The notes under the pieces are model-generated. The model made no database searches. It saw only the letters and a program-made list of their open reading frames with translations, and was not told the origin of the DNA. Positions 1-12,453 of a stretch of 64,000 bases of DNA are shown one piece after another. The DNA is taken from the NCBI RefSeq assembly GCF_016906535.1, contig NC_057383.1, forward strand, positions 186,001 to 250,000, in the 5' to 3' direction. Position numbers and translations under genes: made by a program. Source of the stretch: Rhizoctonia solani (taxonomy: Eukaryota; Basidiomycota; Agaricomycetes; Cantharellales; Ceratobasidiaceae). Position 1 is the first letter of the stretch. Every line of letters starts with the position of its first letter.

Positions 1-2149
1 ATTGGTGGTCTTATGTTACTGGGATTCACTCGGGAATTCTCCGGAATATTTGGCGGAGTGAGTTTACAACGCCTTGGAATAAACATGGACCACTCATTGT
101 AACGCACAGGCTAAGGGCTTGACCATAGGCATTGCCGTATATGCAATTTTTTGCATTGATTTCTCCATAAATGCAGGTATTGAATAGCCTTTTAAAGCTG
201 ATAAACTCTAGCTAATCACGTTTGATAACAGTTCAGGCGGTGGATCGTGCATTGCTCGTCGATATACTGCCTCCAGCCCTTCAAGCTGCTGGTAATGCAT
301 GGGCAGGTCGCATGTTTGGGCTAGGTTCCGTGGCAGGGTTTTTCATCGGGGGTATCAATTTACCTAGTGTATTTCCCTCGCTGGGCCGCACTCAACTCGA
401 AGTACTCTCGGTCATTTCTTCAGTGTTGCTACTGTCTCTGCATGGAATAACTGCAGCGAGCGTGGAAGAGAAGGTTCTGGTTACAGATGGGTAAGTTCGA
501 CAAATTCGTGTTATGTAGACAAGTTCGAGCTGATGCTCTGGGACAGGACTACGTCAGATACCAACATCTTTGCGCAAATATTCAAGGACATTTGGGAAAA
601 TATACTAACCTTACCCCGCACTATTCGTTCAATTGTGAGTATTTGATCAAACCACATTATTTGGGTGGCTATTGACCTAGCTCTGTACTAGTGCCTTGTC
701 CAATTCTTGTGGGTTCCCCGTCATCACAAAGCCCTCCTTTCAAGAGTTTTATGTTTATACTTGGTTTCCCAGTTCTTGGATAGCATGGTTTCCGGTGCTA
801 TTCTACTCGTCTACGTGGGTAGGAGATATCTATAAAGCTACGGCTATGGAAAATGGCCGAGTCGAAGACGATCCAACTCTGCATGACGATGCCACTCGCA
901 TTGGTTCACTTGCACTATTATACTCGTCTATCCTTAGTTTCGCTGTCAGCATCGTTGCGCCTTTTTTCATCAGGTCGAATCGAGGTGCTGGTAGCGATGC
1001 CCCAAGAGGAGCCATGGACAAACTCAAAATATCTCTAGGTGGCCTTTGGTCCTTGTCCCAGGGCATTTTTGCTTGTTCGATGATGGCAACTCTGTAAGTA
1101 GACTCCCGGCATATCTGAGCTATGATTTCTTATCCGCGCAAAACAGACTACCCCAGACTGTAACCTCTGCAACAATCATTATCACAATTACAGGATTTTG
1201 CTGGGCAGTTTCCCAATGGGTACCTTTCTCACTTGTAAGTATTCGAATCAAGTATATTACTCTGAAACTTATCATATGAATATTTACAGCTTGGCGAAGC
1301 CATCCTTCTCTCCGCTCCCGATTATACCGCAGTTCCCCACCTTGAGCACGCTGAGGATGAGATCCCCCTTACAGATAGACGCTCCCGTCGCAGATCCTCC
1401 TCACCATCTCCTCCACGACTTTCTCGCTCATCTTCCCCCACGAATCCATCACGAAAATCTCGTAGTCATACCCCATCATCGACTCACTCGTCAAGCTCCT
1501 CTGTTCGAGGTGAAGGGTCAACCCCGGCTTCGGCACTTTTCAGCAATGATACGGCACGGAGAAGTCGGCCCAAGCTGGAAAAACGTGTAAGCGGGGGCAC
1601 TCGAAACGGTACCGATGACGATTTTCAACGGAATAACGATGGGCCGGTGGATAATGATGCTCTCGAGCTCGAAGATGGGGAATTGGAAATGGGAGGGGAT
1701 AGTGGATCTACTGATGAAGGAGTAGGAAGCAAAGCGGGGATTATCCTTGTAAGTGATCTACATTCGCCTTTGGATCATCATTTCACCGAGAAATGAATGT
1801 TAATGACGTATAGGGGATACATAATCTCGTGGTTGTGCTCCCTCAGTTCTTGGTGACTGGACTCTCAGCTGTGTTATTTGCCTTGTTTGAACCTCACAGA
1901 AGTGTCCTTCATGGAAAGCATCCGGGGAACGTTCCTCCTGGAACCAACATTACACTGCCTTTGAACAATCTAGAAATAAGAGAGGAGGAGAAGGATGCAA
2001 GCTCTGATTCTATCGGTATAATATTTAGGCAAGTTAGCAAAATAACAAGTTGATTCATGCGACTAACACGATTTACTAGAATTGGTGGGGTTAGTGCAGC
2101 AGTTGCGAGTCTTCTCGCATGGCGCTTGGCTCGAGAATTAGCAAGGTGA
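1..2149 (+). CDS. SLC45-family sugar/H+ symporter (MFS), 3' part
   Basis: Membrane symporter of the SLC45 (sucrose or alpha-glucoside/H+) type, expected at the plasma membrane or an organelle membrane. The 5' end lies outside the window. Exons I can place: 1-57, 110-176, 232-490, 547-634, 692-708, 773-1093, 1147-1234, 1290-1748, 1814-2028 and 2080-2149; together they give 547 codons with no internal stop. Family landmarks are AVDRALLVDILPPALQ and AWAGRMFGLGSVAGF in exon 3, WFPVLFYSSTWVGDIY across the 17-nt exon junction, and TGFCWAVSQWVPFSL. A long hydrophilic Arg/Ser-rich then acidic loop (about 1350-1740) separates the last helices, as in fungal members. The last intron (2029-2079) has a GC donor in the strong AG|GCAAGT context; only that choice keeps the frame. 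The exact substrate cannot be read from sequence. Confidence 0.88.
692..708 (+). other. 17-nt micro-exon of the SLC45 gene
   Basis: Between introns 635-691 (GTGAGT...TAG) and 709-772 (GTGGGT...CAG) only 17 nt remain as exon, encoding CLVQF plus two bases. Skipping it breaks the frame and the conserved helix; including it yields the family-typical QFFSWIAWFPVLFY. Automatic gene finders often miss such exons. Confidence 0.75.
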
Positions 2150-2354
2150 CACGAAAGCCATCGTTCAGGTTATATCTGTACTCTATCTTTTCTCAATTTG
2201 TTTTTTTCGATACTTCTACGAGATATCGCTTTGTTAGACACCGACAGCAGGCGGTCACGCGATGGCCGACACAACGCGGCCAATCACGTGATGGCCTATA
2301 TAAGTCCCAATATGGGTATGCCTGCCCTCTCTCCAAATACTTCGATCAACAAGG
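2150..2354 (+). promoter_or_regulatory. Promoter of the URC4-like gene: TATA box, CCAAT box, repeated TCACGYGATGGCC
   Basis: A TATATAAG box lies at 2297-2304, about 50 nt before the ATG at 2355. A CCAAT box overlaps 2280-2284. The 13-bp element TCACGYGATGGCC occurs twice in the same orientation (2255-2267 and 2284-2296, 29 bp apart); the second copy contains the E-box CACGTG at 2285-2290. This is a compact candidate binding array just upstream of the TATA box. The factor is unknown. The gap to the upstream gene is only about 200 bp, so the region must also hold that gene's terminator. Confidence 0.6.
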
Positions 2355-4055
2355 ATGAATATTACCTCTGTTCCATCCATTGAGACCACGATTGCTTATC
2401 TTCGCACTCTACCTTCAATTCGGGAAAGGTGTTCACGCGTTCATGATTTAGCCAAGGAAGGTAAATTGGAATACTTTGATTACCACCCCGAAAAGGAGAA
2501 GGATGTGGTAGAGTTTTGCGCCAAGATCATCGAGGTACGCGAATTATCTCTGCTCGATCAATAGTTATTGATACATCGCCTTCGTTAAAGCGTGAATTTG
2601 GTTCTGCGTATGACACGGTCCGTAATATCGAACCAACATTCAGGGCAATAATAAATTCACTATGTCTGTAGATTCCGCCCCATAGTCGCTGGCGCCATTT
2701 TGACGCAGGTCACGAGCGTATCGCGCCATTGCTGGCTCAGTGGTCTAAAGAACTGACGCCTCTTGAAACAACAAAGCGGCTTATCGACCTGTTCCTCGTA
2801 TCAGTTCTACTTGACGCGGGAGCCGGAAACGCGTGGGCATACACTGAAAGCGGAGGTGAGAAGTTCGGGCGAAGCGAAGGGCTAGCATCGCTAGCCTCGA
2901 CATGTTCTTGGCTGGGTTTTTCTCCAGTGACGGTGGGCTCAAAGTCGATGGTATGTGTCAAGAAGCATAATATTACGAGATAGTACCATTAATTATTCAC
3001 GGTGTGACATTCATAGCGGCGGGATTAAAACGTATTACTCCCGAGAAGACAGGCGAAGCGATGCAAGTCTCGGCTTCGAACCCAATGAGTGGGTTGGAAG
3101 GGCGCTCGAATCTGCTTGCCAACTTGGGTGGCGCGCTGTCTGCTAGCCCAGAGATATTTGGATCGGACGGGCGTCCCGGTAATCTTCTCGGTAAGCGGTC
3201 ACAGAGTTTCGCCGCGTTTTGGTGCGATTCTTATACTACCTACGAAAAAGAATTTATTGAAAAACAAGGGAAGAGTAAAAACGGGAAGACTTATGTTCAT
3301 ATGTCCGCCCTCTGGCATGTATTGATTGAGGGCCTTGCGCCCATTTGGCCAGCAACTCGGACCCAGCTTGGAGGTACATCATTGGGCGATGTGTGGCCAT
3401 GCTCCGCATTGCATGCAAGCGAAGGTAAGTTCTTAATTCAAAATTTACTCCTCTACGTATACAATTAGTAACGCCAAACATAGGTTACTCCAAGGATACA
3501 CCCGGATCTGATCTAGTACCTTTCCATAAGCTTAGCCAGTGGCTTGCATACAGTCTCGTTGAGCCAATTGAGAAGGTTCTCGGATGGAAGATTGAAGGGA
3601 TGGAGGATATGACAGGTCTTCCAGAGTATCGCAATGGTCTGTTCTCCTTTGTTCTATTTATTCTTGAGTTTAATGACCGGCTTTAGGTGGTCTCTTGGTC
3701 GACCTTGGCGTTCTCACACTTCGCAAAGAAACTGTTTCGTCCTTCTATCCGAACCCAGAAATCGATATAGCCAGGCTGGCTCCTTCTCACCCGGCGATTA
3801 TTGAATGGAGGGCAATGACGGTGATTGAACTGTGAGCCAAACTATCCTCCTGTTTGGTGCATACCCTTGCTCACCGTAATCCCTAGTGATCGCATCGCAG
3901 AAGCCCTTCGCGAGCACCTGAACGCACCTAACCTAGCTCTTGCTCAAGTCCTCGAGAGTGCAACTTGGAAGGGTGGGCGCGAGATAGCCAAACAGAAACG
4001 TCCGGAAACGGCTGGACCACCAATTGAAATTGAGAGTGATGGCACTGTCTTCTGA
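2355..4055 (+). CDS. URC4/Urg3-like uracil catabolism protein (DUF1688), one apparent 1-nt deletion
   Basis: Member of the DUF1688 family, which includes URC4 of the yeast uracil-catabolism (URC) pathway; its reaction is not firmly established. Exons: 2355-2534, 2591-2617 (27 nt), 2672-2950, 3017-3424, 3484-3636, 3687-3831, 3887-4055. Family landmarks are IPPHSRWRHFDAG, RLIDLFLVSVLLDAGAG, KFGRSEGL, ALWHVLIEGLAPIWP, TQLGGTSLGDVWPCSA, VPFHKLSQWLAYSL, MTGLPEYRNGGLLVD, ESATWKGGREIA and a C-terminal ESDGTVF. After the SEGLA motif the family frame (SLDMFLAGFFSSDGGLKVD) continues one frame over, so one base is missing at about 2885-2889. Adding one base gives 1,362 nt, or 453 aa, the usual family size. 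The optional in-frame 60-nt segment 3191-3250 could be an intron. Either a disabled gene or a consensus error; I favour the latter. Confidence 0.87.
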
Positions 4056-7000
4056 ACGCATTCATTGTCACTAGACAATGCGAGTTAATACTGTGTTACA
4101 AATATAATATCACACGTGCACGACTTGAGAAATTCGCGAAACCTTAAACTGGTTGAATGAAATGTGCCGGTCCAAGGCCTACAGTACACAGAGATACATT
4201 TCTAAGCCCCACCTTTTAGGTCGGCTTGATCTCGGAAGTAATCTTTAGAATTTTGTAAGACATTTGATAAATGCCTGACACTGAGTTTAGTTATGGAGTC
4301 AAACTCAACCCTAAGCTGCGAACAACAACGCGCACCCGTCAGCGTGCGAATTCAAAATTCAGTGGCCTATCACAGGCCGCGAAATATCCCTATCTACGAT
4401 ATTTCCCCTTTCAATTGAGGTCGGATCCAAGTTGACTTGTTCATCGGACCTCTCGTATTACTCACGTACAAACGGCTAGCTTGGCTGTGAGCTTTGAATT
4501 ACATCCACTGCTATAATGGGGTGACATGTCAACCTGGCAAACCCCGGGGACTGTATCGCAGCGCGAAAACAGGCACCACGTATGTAGCTGACGTTACGGC
4601 TCAGATCCATCCGACCTCAGTGGCGTGAGCCGGCTCGATACGATTCACAGGCAGTTGGACAAGTAGAAATCGATCAGATTGAACACAGGCGCGACGACAT
4701 AAAACGTACCTTTCTTTGAGGTCTTTTCGGGGCGCCCGTTCCCATGATAAACTCTTATACCAACGTAGGTTACAGAAAAATGCTCAGAAACCAGTGATAC
4801 GCGTCCCAGATTCATAGCGTACACGGGCGCGACTCAAAATCTGTTGTTAAAACGATCATGGATACCCCAAATCCCCTATATTCTTGTTGACTCATCCTTG
4901 TTAACTCTCAGAAGTTCCTACTATAATCATCCTCTCACAACCACTGGTAACGTTATAGAGTAGCACAGAATTTGAAAGGTGGTGGTGTGAAGGGAGTGGC
5001 ACGCTGGGAACCGCAACGGTCCATACCACAAGTAACCAGAAGGGTGCTCCAGGGCGCTCAAGGACCTTTGGTTAGCTTATCCCAAGCGATAGAATACTCC
5101 GGAATGTCAGGTCCATTTCTTACAACGCGTGCACCGATGGCCACTATAGCAATCGGACTCCTCAATTCCTAGTTTGTTTTGTATTTTCACACCTGGCATT
5201 CAGGTTGTGTAGATGGGTTGGCCGGAAAAGATATGGATGAAACGTAATGAACCAACGACGTCTCCTCTTCGAACAACCAGGTTGGCTCCTGGACGAGAAA
5301 AAAAACACCGCCCATAAGCCAGAGAATACATATAAGGCGACCTGACAGAATACAACCGCAAGTTAGGGGGATGATATCTCCCTTCCAGTGTAGCGTAGCA
5401 CATGATCCATGACAATTCGTAATATGTAGTCAAACCAAACAGAGAAAGAAATGCCAGCTGTTTGTTAAAGAATGTTTCTCGATTGAAACGATTTGAAAAA
5501 TTGGGCGGAGCGTTAGGTGTGTAGCCCTGGCCAGTACACCTTCTAAAACTCGCTCAATTAGCCGTGTAGGATTACGATACTATGCTCTAAACTGTTTGTA
5601 TTGAAAGGATGGGAAATGCCGAAGTTGAGTGATTGCGCTTGAGTGATAGTCAGACGAAACCGCCCCGAAACTCCGTAAAAGTACAGCTCCGAAGGAAATC
5701 CCGCATACATCTAATTCCATATGTCGTTTTACTCATGTGTCATGATTAGTGACACTCTTCAAAGACTGATGTCTCACAGAAATCTTCGTTTGTGGGTAGG
5801 CAAACCAGTGGGTCAGGACCGCAGAACACTATCCGAGATTTCCAGATCTAGTTTTGTACTGAGCACTTGTTCAATAAAAGACACACTATTTTCACGGCCA
5901 CTATATTTCCAACAGATAGTTTCCTTGAACGTCCTGGCCGTCCCTGATGCCCGTGATTTGTGCAAGGTGTTGATCCGCTCGTAAATACCCCGCAGCTATC
6001 TCGTCCGAGTCCCGTGTCGTCACGCGTACCATGGGAGCATTTAAATCCCATTATTCTATATATGAAATGGTATTGCAGGCCTAGTGAACTTTCTGCTCGG
6101 TAGACGAATTGAGCACAGAATCAACAGTGAACCGTATGGCACGTGTGCCGTCCCTGTGTTTGCCATTCATTCATAGTTTCTAGACCGATTTCTGCCGGTG
6201 ATTAACTTCGAGATTCTCAGTTAGTTTTCACAAATACGGAAGCTCTCGGAACTAGCACATTTTTGCTCTTCATTGTTAAGATCTTCGAAGCCGCCTGAGA
6301 GATAGCAGGTGATCCGTAACCCCACACGTCACCCATGGTCCGCGGCGCTGCCTCGACCAGGTGGTCTGCTCACAGTGATCGATCATGGTCCCATGTATGC
6401 CAGTGCGCATGCGCCCTCGAAATGCATTAAGCTCAAAACCAGACCTGGGCGAACCGAACCCATACGCCGGCCAGGGCGCTCCCAATTTATGCGACCTATA
6501 ACTCCGTCGGTCCATGAATTGAGCGTGATTTCAGAAGGGAACTCTCAAAGAGCCAATAGAAATAGATCTGATCGATATCAAGTTATTCCCAATGCGCATG
6601 TACCCGTGTCTATCAAATCAAGCCAGAACAAGCCACTCTACGCAGTACGTGTATGGGTAGCCTGGCGCTCACTCTCCACCGCCGAAATAACAGGCTGGAA
6701 AGATATACAAATACGTTCATTAACCATGCTTCGCAATGCAAAACACAATCTCAGCCCCTGCTGCAAAAGCACCAAACGTTCGAGCGGGCATATGGCCGGA
6801 GACTCGCAGCCGCTGAATTCAGGTTTGGAACGGTGGTCCTTCGAGAAATATTTGCGCTTGTGGCGCGTGGGTCCCGAAGCTTGTCACATGGTTAGCCGAA
6901 TCCTGATATGGGCTACATTGAGCCTGATCATCCAGGAGTTTCGCGTGGCTGGCATCGTCATTTATTCACCAGGTTCTTTCCAGGGTCAACAATTACGTGC

Positions 7001-7832
7001 TTATCTTAGCCCCTTGAGATCGTTCTCATACTCCACCTAGTAGCGGAAACAAGAAAACAGGACTCGGATATAGCCAGTAGTCAAATGATGAGACTGGATC
7101 AAAGTCGAACAGACAGAAAAGACATCCCAACCCCACGTTTGAGAGTTAACCGAATGAAAAGCTGCCAAATTGCCATGTGGACAGGCACTGGCTTCCATGA
7201 TCGACGATCCATGTCGAAGCTCCAAAGGAAGCAACGTGTCATATTCCAATCTTGTCAGCATCTGTTAGTCACAGCACAGCTCCGGATTCGGATTAGCGCG
7301 TGACAGTATATATACAATGCACGGCACTTGGGCCGGCGGTTATAACTGAATGGGAGCCATGACGTGGGGATGCCGACGGTAGTTTTGCATTGCAGCCAGG
7401 CTGAAATGTGTGGTGCTTTTGGGGCTCGTCGGCCGTAAAGCAGTTGGTGGCGTTGTTTGGGAGTCGCGATACGCTTCGTGCAAATAAAGAGGCTGACCGT
7501 CGATCCCCTCTCCCCCTGCTTTGATTTCAGAACGAGCAATCATCGCTTAGTGCGATGTGATAGATTAAAGGCTCTCGATGAAATCAGATGTTTCAAGTAA
7601 TTATTGCATTTCTAATATACTTTCGGTTCAAGGGGGGCGAAAAGCAGCACACACAGACATAACCGTAAAAGCAGGAACACTGTACTACAAAGACAAGTAT
7701 GGACTAAACACAACCCGAACGAAATAATACGAGCCAAAAAAAAACAAATGTTCCCAAAACTCTCGAATGCAAACAAGCATAAAGGGAAAAAGAAAAAGAG
7801 GAAAAAGAAAAAGAAAATTAGCATAGAACCAA
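4056..7832. other. 3.8-kb stretch with no supported gene
   Basis: The longest open frame is 243 codons (6309-7040, +). It has no recognisable domain, is basic and Pro/Ser/Arg-rich without family character, and has no credible splice partners. The stretch contains the 3' flank of the URC4-like gene and, at about 7612-7832, the A-rich 3' flank of the transcription-factor gene with a long purine tract (7785-7818). I found no tRNA or rRNA and no clear transposon termini. It may hold degraded repeats or ncRNA that I cannot identify by eye. Confidence 0.5.
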
Positions 7833-10800
7833 CTAACTTAATCTCGAATACACCGGGTAGTTGGGCGACATTCCACCCGGCCCATCAGGGTTCTGATACA
7901 CCCCCGTCGCGCCGTCCTGGAAGATCGACTGGATTCCGACGGTGCCAGGGACCTGAGGCATTATCCCATACAACGAACTCGACATGTCGTTTCCAAACGT
8001 CGTCGAGGGATGGTAGTCTTGCCAATATCCACCACCCGGGTTTCCGGTCCCAGACCCGCCCGGCCCACGTTCAGCACTAAACCGAGTCGCCGAGGTCGTC
8101 CAGCCCTGGCCCTGCTGCTGCTGAGGTGGTGGTGGTGGTTGCTGTTGTGGTTGTATGTGTCCATCCCAACCGTTTCCGGCGTTACCGTAATACCCCTGAC
8201 CGTCCGTCGCGTGGTTGTACGAAGTATCTCGCTTCCCCAGCGCGTATATCCTGGGTCGGTGAACATCGGTTCAACAGATTGTGAAGTTTGTTGCTGTGGT
8301 TGCTGTGGTTGAGAATAAGGACTGGGTGCAACAGGCGCATAATTCGGCGCTTGGCCCGAGGTAGGTTGCATATGTCGCAAAGAAGAACGAGAATGCTGCA
8401 TAATCGAAGGAACAGGCGAATGGCACGAAGGAGGAGCGGGATGGGGACCGGCGCCGGCAGTGGTCGGGGACGCATGATTGAGGGTTCCATCTCGAGGCTG
8501 AATGCGCAGATTGACCATCGGTCGGGTTTCCCGCATCGGCGCGAGTTGAATTCCACCTTCGCGCATACCGTCACGTGAATGTGAGCGTTGGTGGGCGCGT
8601 TCGGTGTTGTCGTCTGGTTCTTCTGGCGTCTTGCGCTTGTGTCTCCACGGAGAACGACGGAGCGACTCGAGGTAGTGTTCCTGGATGTTCATCTTGCTCT
8701 CGTTAAGTAGCTCGTACGCGCGTCCAGCAGAGGGCCAAGTGTCTTTCATAACCATAATACTCTAAAAATCGAAAAGTGTCTTGGACTCACATTCATGACT
8801 CCAAAGCAGTCATACAATCCCGGAGTCCTATCTGAGCCTGCACATCTTCCGGGTTCATCATCACTATCCGCCAATCGTCAGCCCGGATACCCACATCTAA
8901 AAAAAGAAAAGACAACTCACAAAGCGTAACGTGCATAATACTCGCGCTAAACACGTAATAACTCAAAAACGCGGGCCCACGACCGAGACTGAAATGTTCG
9001 CCATAGGTCAACACGATCTTGGTAATATGGTTCGCGGCGAGTTTGCACAGTCCGATGGCACGCGCCGATGAGGTGCTCGTGGACTGGTCCGATGTCGTCG
9101 ACCCTTCGGGACGCGAATCGGTGCGTCGGCGGAGGAGGCGGAGGCTTATTGAACCGGATTCTAAAATTCTCAATCGAGTGAGTCTTGTCCTTTTAGGGTA
9201 TATGTATGCACAACACTCACGAAGGTCGATGCAACAAAAGCACACTGCACCAGTACATCATGTGCAGCGTCAACACATGCGGCGGCGGTACCTTTCCGCT
9301 CCCCTCCAATACACCCGCGTAATGTCGTACCGAAGGTACACGGGGAGCGCCAACGCCCACTTTTCAAGCTCTTCCTCCAACTGCACCCGCTCCGCGCTCT
9401 TTGGAGTCGACCCGGGCCGAATGGAATACAACGCCTCGACGATGCGCGACAAGATGGCCGAGAGCTTGCTCGCAGCCGCAAAACACTCGAGCACGCGCCC
9501 GGGGACAGGCTCATACGATCCCGCGGTGACCGAGTCGTCCTTGACAATGTCCACCCAATCCTGGTCGATCTCGTCCAAGTCCTGGTCCGGCCAGCGGGTA
9601 TCATAGTCCCGCTCAAACACGGCGAGCGGACGACCAATGTACGTGCTCACGTACTTGTCCATCACGACGCAGCCGAACCAGATGCACCGCCGGGTTTGCT
9701 TCTCAGCTGCGGAGAACGTGTTTGCGCCGGCTGCTTGCCATTTGTCGATTGAGCGGTGAAGGCCGAGGTCCTGGGCCTGGATTCGGTTGGGTAAGGGGGA
9801 TGAGATGCGTGTATGGTTTCGGGGGATTGGGAGATGGGTTGATTGTGAATATCGGCGTGCAGGTCAATTTTGGATTGGATTGTGGGCCGAGACGATGTAC
9901 GAGTGGGTCCAGAGGCCGGTCGGTTCAGTTGTTCGGTCGGAATAGAGTTAACCATCGGAACGAGTGGAGCACACGCGCGAGATTCAAAACGCGAAAAAAG
10001 GAATCATGTCAAGGAAGGAAAGAAGCCATTGATCACAAATCATGATCAGACCCGTCCCCAATGCATCCAGAGTCGCCCGGCGATCAATCACCCCGAGCCA
10101 ACACACGAGTAGAAAATCCGACCCGAGCCAAGCCACAAGAAAGTGACACAGGAACGTTGGGGGTGAGGAGGGGATGGAATGAACAGCCAACCGAACGGGG
10201 GGAGGTGCGGGTGGAGTCGAAGCCAATTCAGAACGGCGAGTTCCGTTTTGCCGCGGAGATGAGAAAAGTGGTGGAGATCGATCAGAGATGCCAACGATTA
10301 AGGAAGTTATGATTCATGTCGAATATAGGTTATGTCGGTGTGTATTGGCGTATCGCGCATGACAACGGTGTTGATGGTGATAAATAAATATAGAAGAAGA
10401 AGCAGAAGTGATAGTCAGCGAACCTATTCCGTCATTCGAAATTCAAAACAAGTAAAACGCGCCACACCACATTTGGGACAGATCTCCCAGAGACCCTCCC
10501 ACAGCCGTAATCGCCCGGTGCAAATGCAAGGGGGCAATCACATGCGACAGGGAGCCAAGGGGGAGACATGATTAGATGAGCAAAAAAGGAGTTTTTGGCG
10601 CTGCCGGGCATCGCGGGGCCCGGGGACGAGCAAGGGACAGATAGAGTTTGACTGAGCGGAGGATGGCCCGACGTCAGCCAGGTCAAGGGAAGACAAAGGT
10701 CTTCCCACCATCTATCCGTGCTTTTTGGCCGGTCTTGCCATTGAGCCCCCCGCTCCCGAGCGAACCAGAAGAGAAGCCTGAGAGCCAGGAACAAGAATTC

Positions 10801-12453
10801 GTGACTCACCATGCGGACGCTCATCCCCACGTAAAGCCATGCTTGTGCCATGGCCCCAATACCTATTTCTCGGTAGCTAAGCAAGAGAAGTGCCTGACAT
10901 GTGGATGCTTTGGAAGATGCGTAGCTTCGGTCTGTAATGGTTGTTTAGTAAATGGAGTTAGACGGACGTAGGGGCGGACTTACTGAGCAGGACCTTGGCG
11001 GCCTCTAGGTAGTTGTCTCCGGCTGCCCACATTGTACCAGCTCGAGGGGGCCTGCGAGAAGGATCATAGCGAGCGGCAACAGCGTAAATGGAGAGTAAAA
11101 GAAGAGTCGGAATCCGCGAAGAAGGATGCGCAGATGGTCAGCACTGTAAAATCATGAGTGTCAAAACGCCAGCGCATTCCCCAAGAGCCTTGCTTACCTG
11201 GCCTTCCAATTCTGCCAAAAGACTTCGCGATGGATAATAGGAAGGACGGGATGAACATAGGCAAAATACAAGTTGAGAAGCTTCTCCTGCTGCTCGCGTG
11301 ACGGCAAGACTTCGGCTGCGACTCTTATTTCGAGCATGTCGTAGCTCTCGGTTGGGCCATTGATGCTATTCGTGGGCTCAGTGTCCGAATCTCGTTCCTC
11401 GGCTACAGGAGGCCAAACTCGGCTGGCGGGGAATTTCCATATGCCATCGTCATCCATACGGACGCGGTCTCGCCTGTAGGCAGGCGCTTGGGCGAGAATA
11501 TGGAGACCAGATGCTTTTCCGTGGTAACGCAGCTGGTGGTGCTCATTGAGAGAAAGCTGGCCAAGTGCGTCTGTGAGTGGGTCGGTTCGCCATCGGATTC
11601 ATCGGGTGGGAGTGGATATGTCGGGACTGGGCGGGAGAGACCGAGCCAGAAGAGGACAGTCTGCGGCGCTGTGCATCTGGGGCGAGCGAGCAGGAGGAGT
11701 GGGTGTCGGAGCATGTCGAGAGGAAGGCCGCGAATGCGAAGATCCGAGAATACGTGCTCCTAGCTCGTCCTGCCAATCACGAGGGGGAACGTCAAACCCA
11801 CTTGGCCTGATAAAAAATAAATAAAATAAATCAACAAAATACAGAGAAATACCCACCGTTGAGGATGGCGGTCCGAGCAGTGTTGATGTGTGTGCGTGCC
11901 TTGGGGTCACGTGCGTCGCTGGAGTCCTTGCCGCGACTGCCAAATGGACTCTCGTCGACACGGGCGATGATGTGCCGTGCGAGTGGGTCGGCAATAAGGT
12001 CGGCAATAAGCGATTGGCCCGCGGATCGGGTGACGCAATGAGCGTTCCCAGCAATGCCTCGAGCTGGTGCAGCCTTGCCTCGATGGCGTCAATGTACCCC
12101 TTGGGCGGGCCTCGTTTGCGAGAAGGACCGAGAAAAGTGCACTCTAAACCTTGTTTAACTTTGAAATGGGAAATATTGTATTTTCCACCCACCTTGTCCC
12201 AGCAACACGCAGTTCCGACACGCAGTGCTGTCTGTGCTCTTCTCGCACTTGCACTTGGCCTTGCGGCAGTTGTCGCATGCCTTGGAGGACCGCTTGCGAG
12301 GAGCACGCTGCGGGCCGTGGCTGTGTTCGCCGGTGGTTGGCTGGTCCTCGTCGTCTTCCTCGTCGTCCGAGGGCACATGTGTGAGCGATGGTGAGGATTG
12401 CTCAGCGGCGGTGGGGGATGATGTATGCGAGCGGCTTGCATCTGCAGCGACAT
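7833..12453 (-). CDS. Zn2Cys6 fungal-specific transcription factor with Fungal_trans domain; frame breaks
   Basis: Nuclear zinc-cluster regulator. N-terminal acidic segment, then a basic zinc cluster CDNCRKAKCKCE...CRNC...C (about 12290-12130), split by an intron just before the last Cys (ECTF), then a linker GPPKGYIDAIEARLHQLEALL. The middle homology domain runs about 11450-8790: LPSREQQEKLLNLYFAYVHP, DKYVSTYIGRPLAVFERDYD and HMMYWCSVLLLHRP. The tail is Q/P/G-rich (QPQQPQQQ, PPPPPQQQQ) and ends PVYSRLS with the stop at 7833-7835. One base appears lost near 12018 (DPRA to QSLIADLIADP) and one near 8240 (TDPGYTRWGS to DTSYNHATDGQGYY). No ATG opens the zinc-cluster frame directly; an ATG at 12453 would reach it if one more base is missing near 12380, or a 5' exon exists. 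Targets cannot be inferred. Confidence 0.8.

Noticed and set aside
6309..7040. 243-codon + strand ORF
   Set aside because: No domain, no splice context, composition unlike neighbouring proteins. Probably chance in a GC-balanced region.
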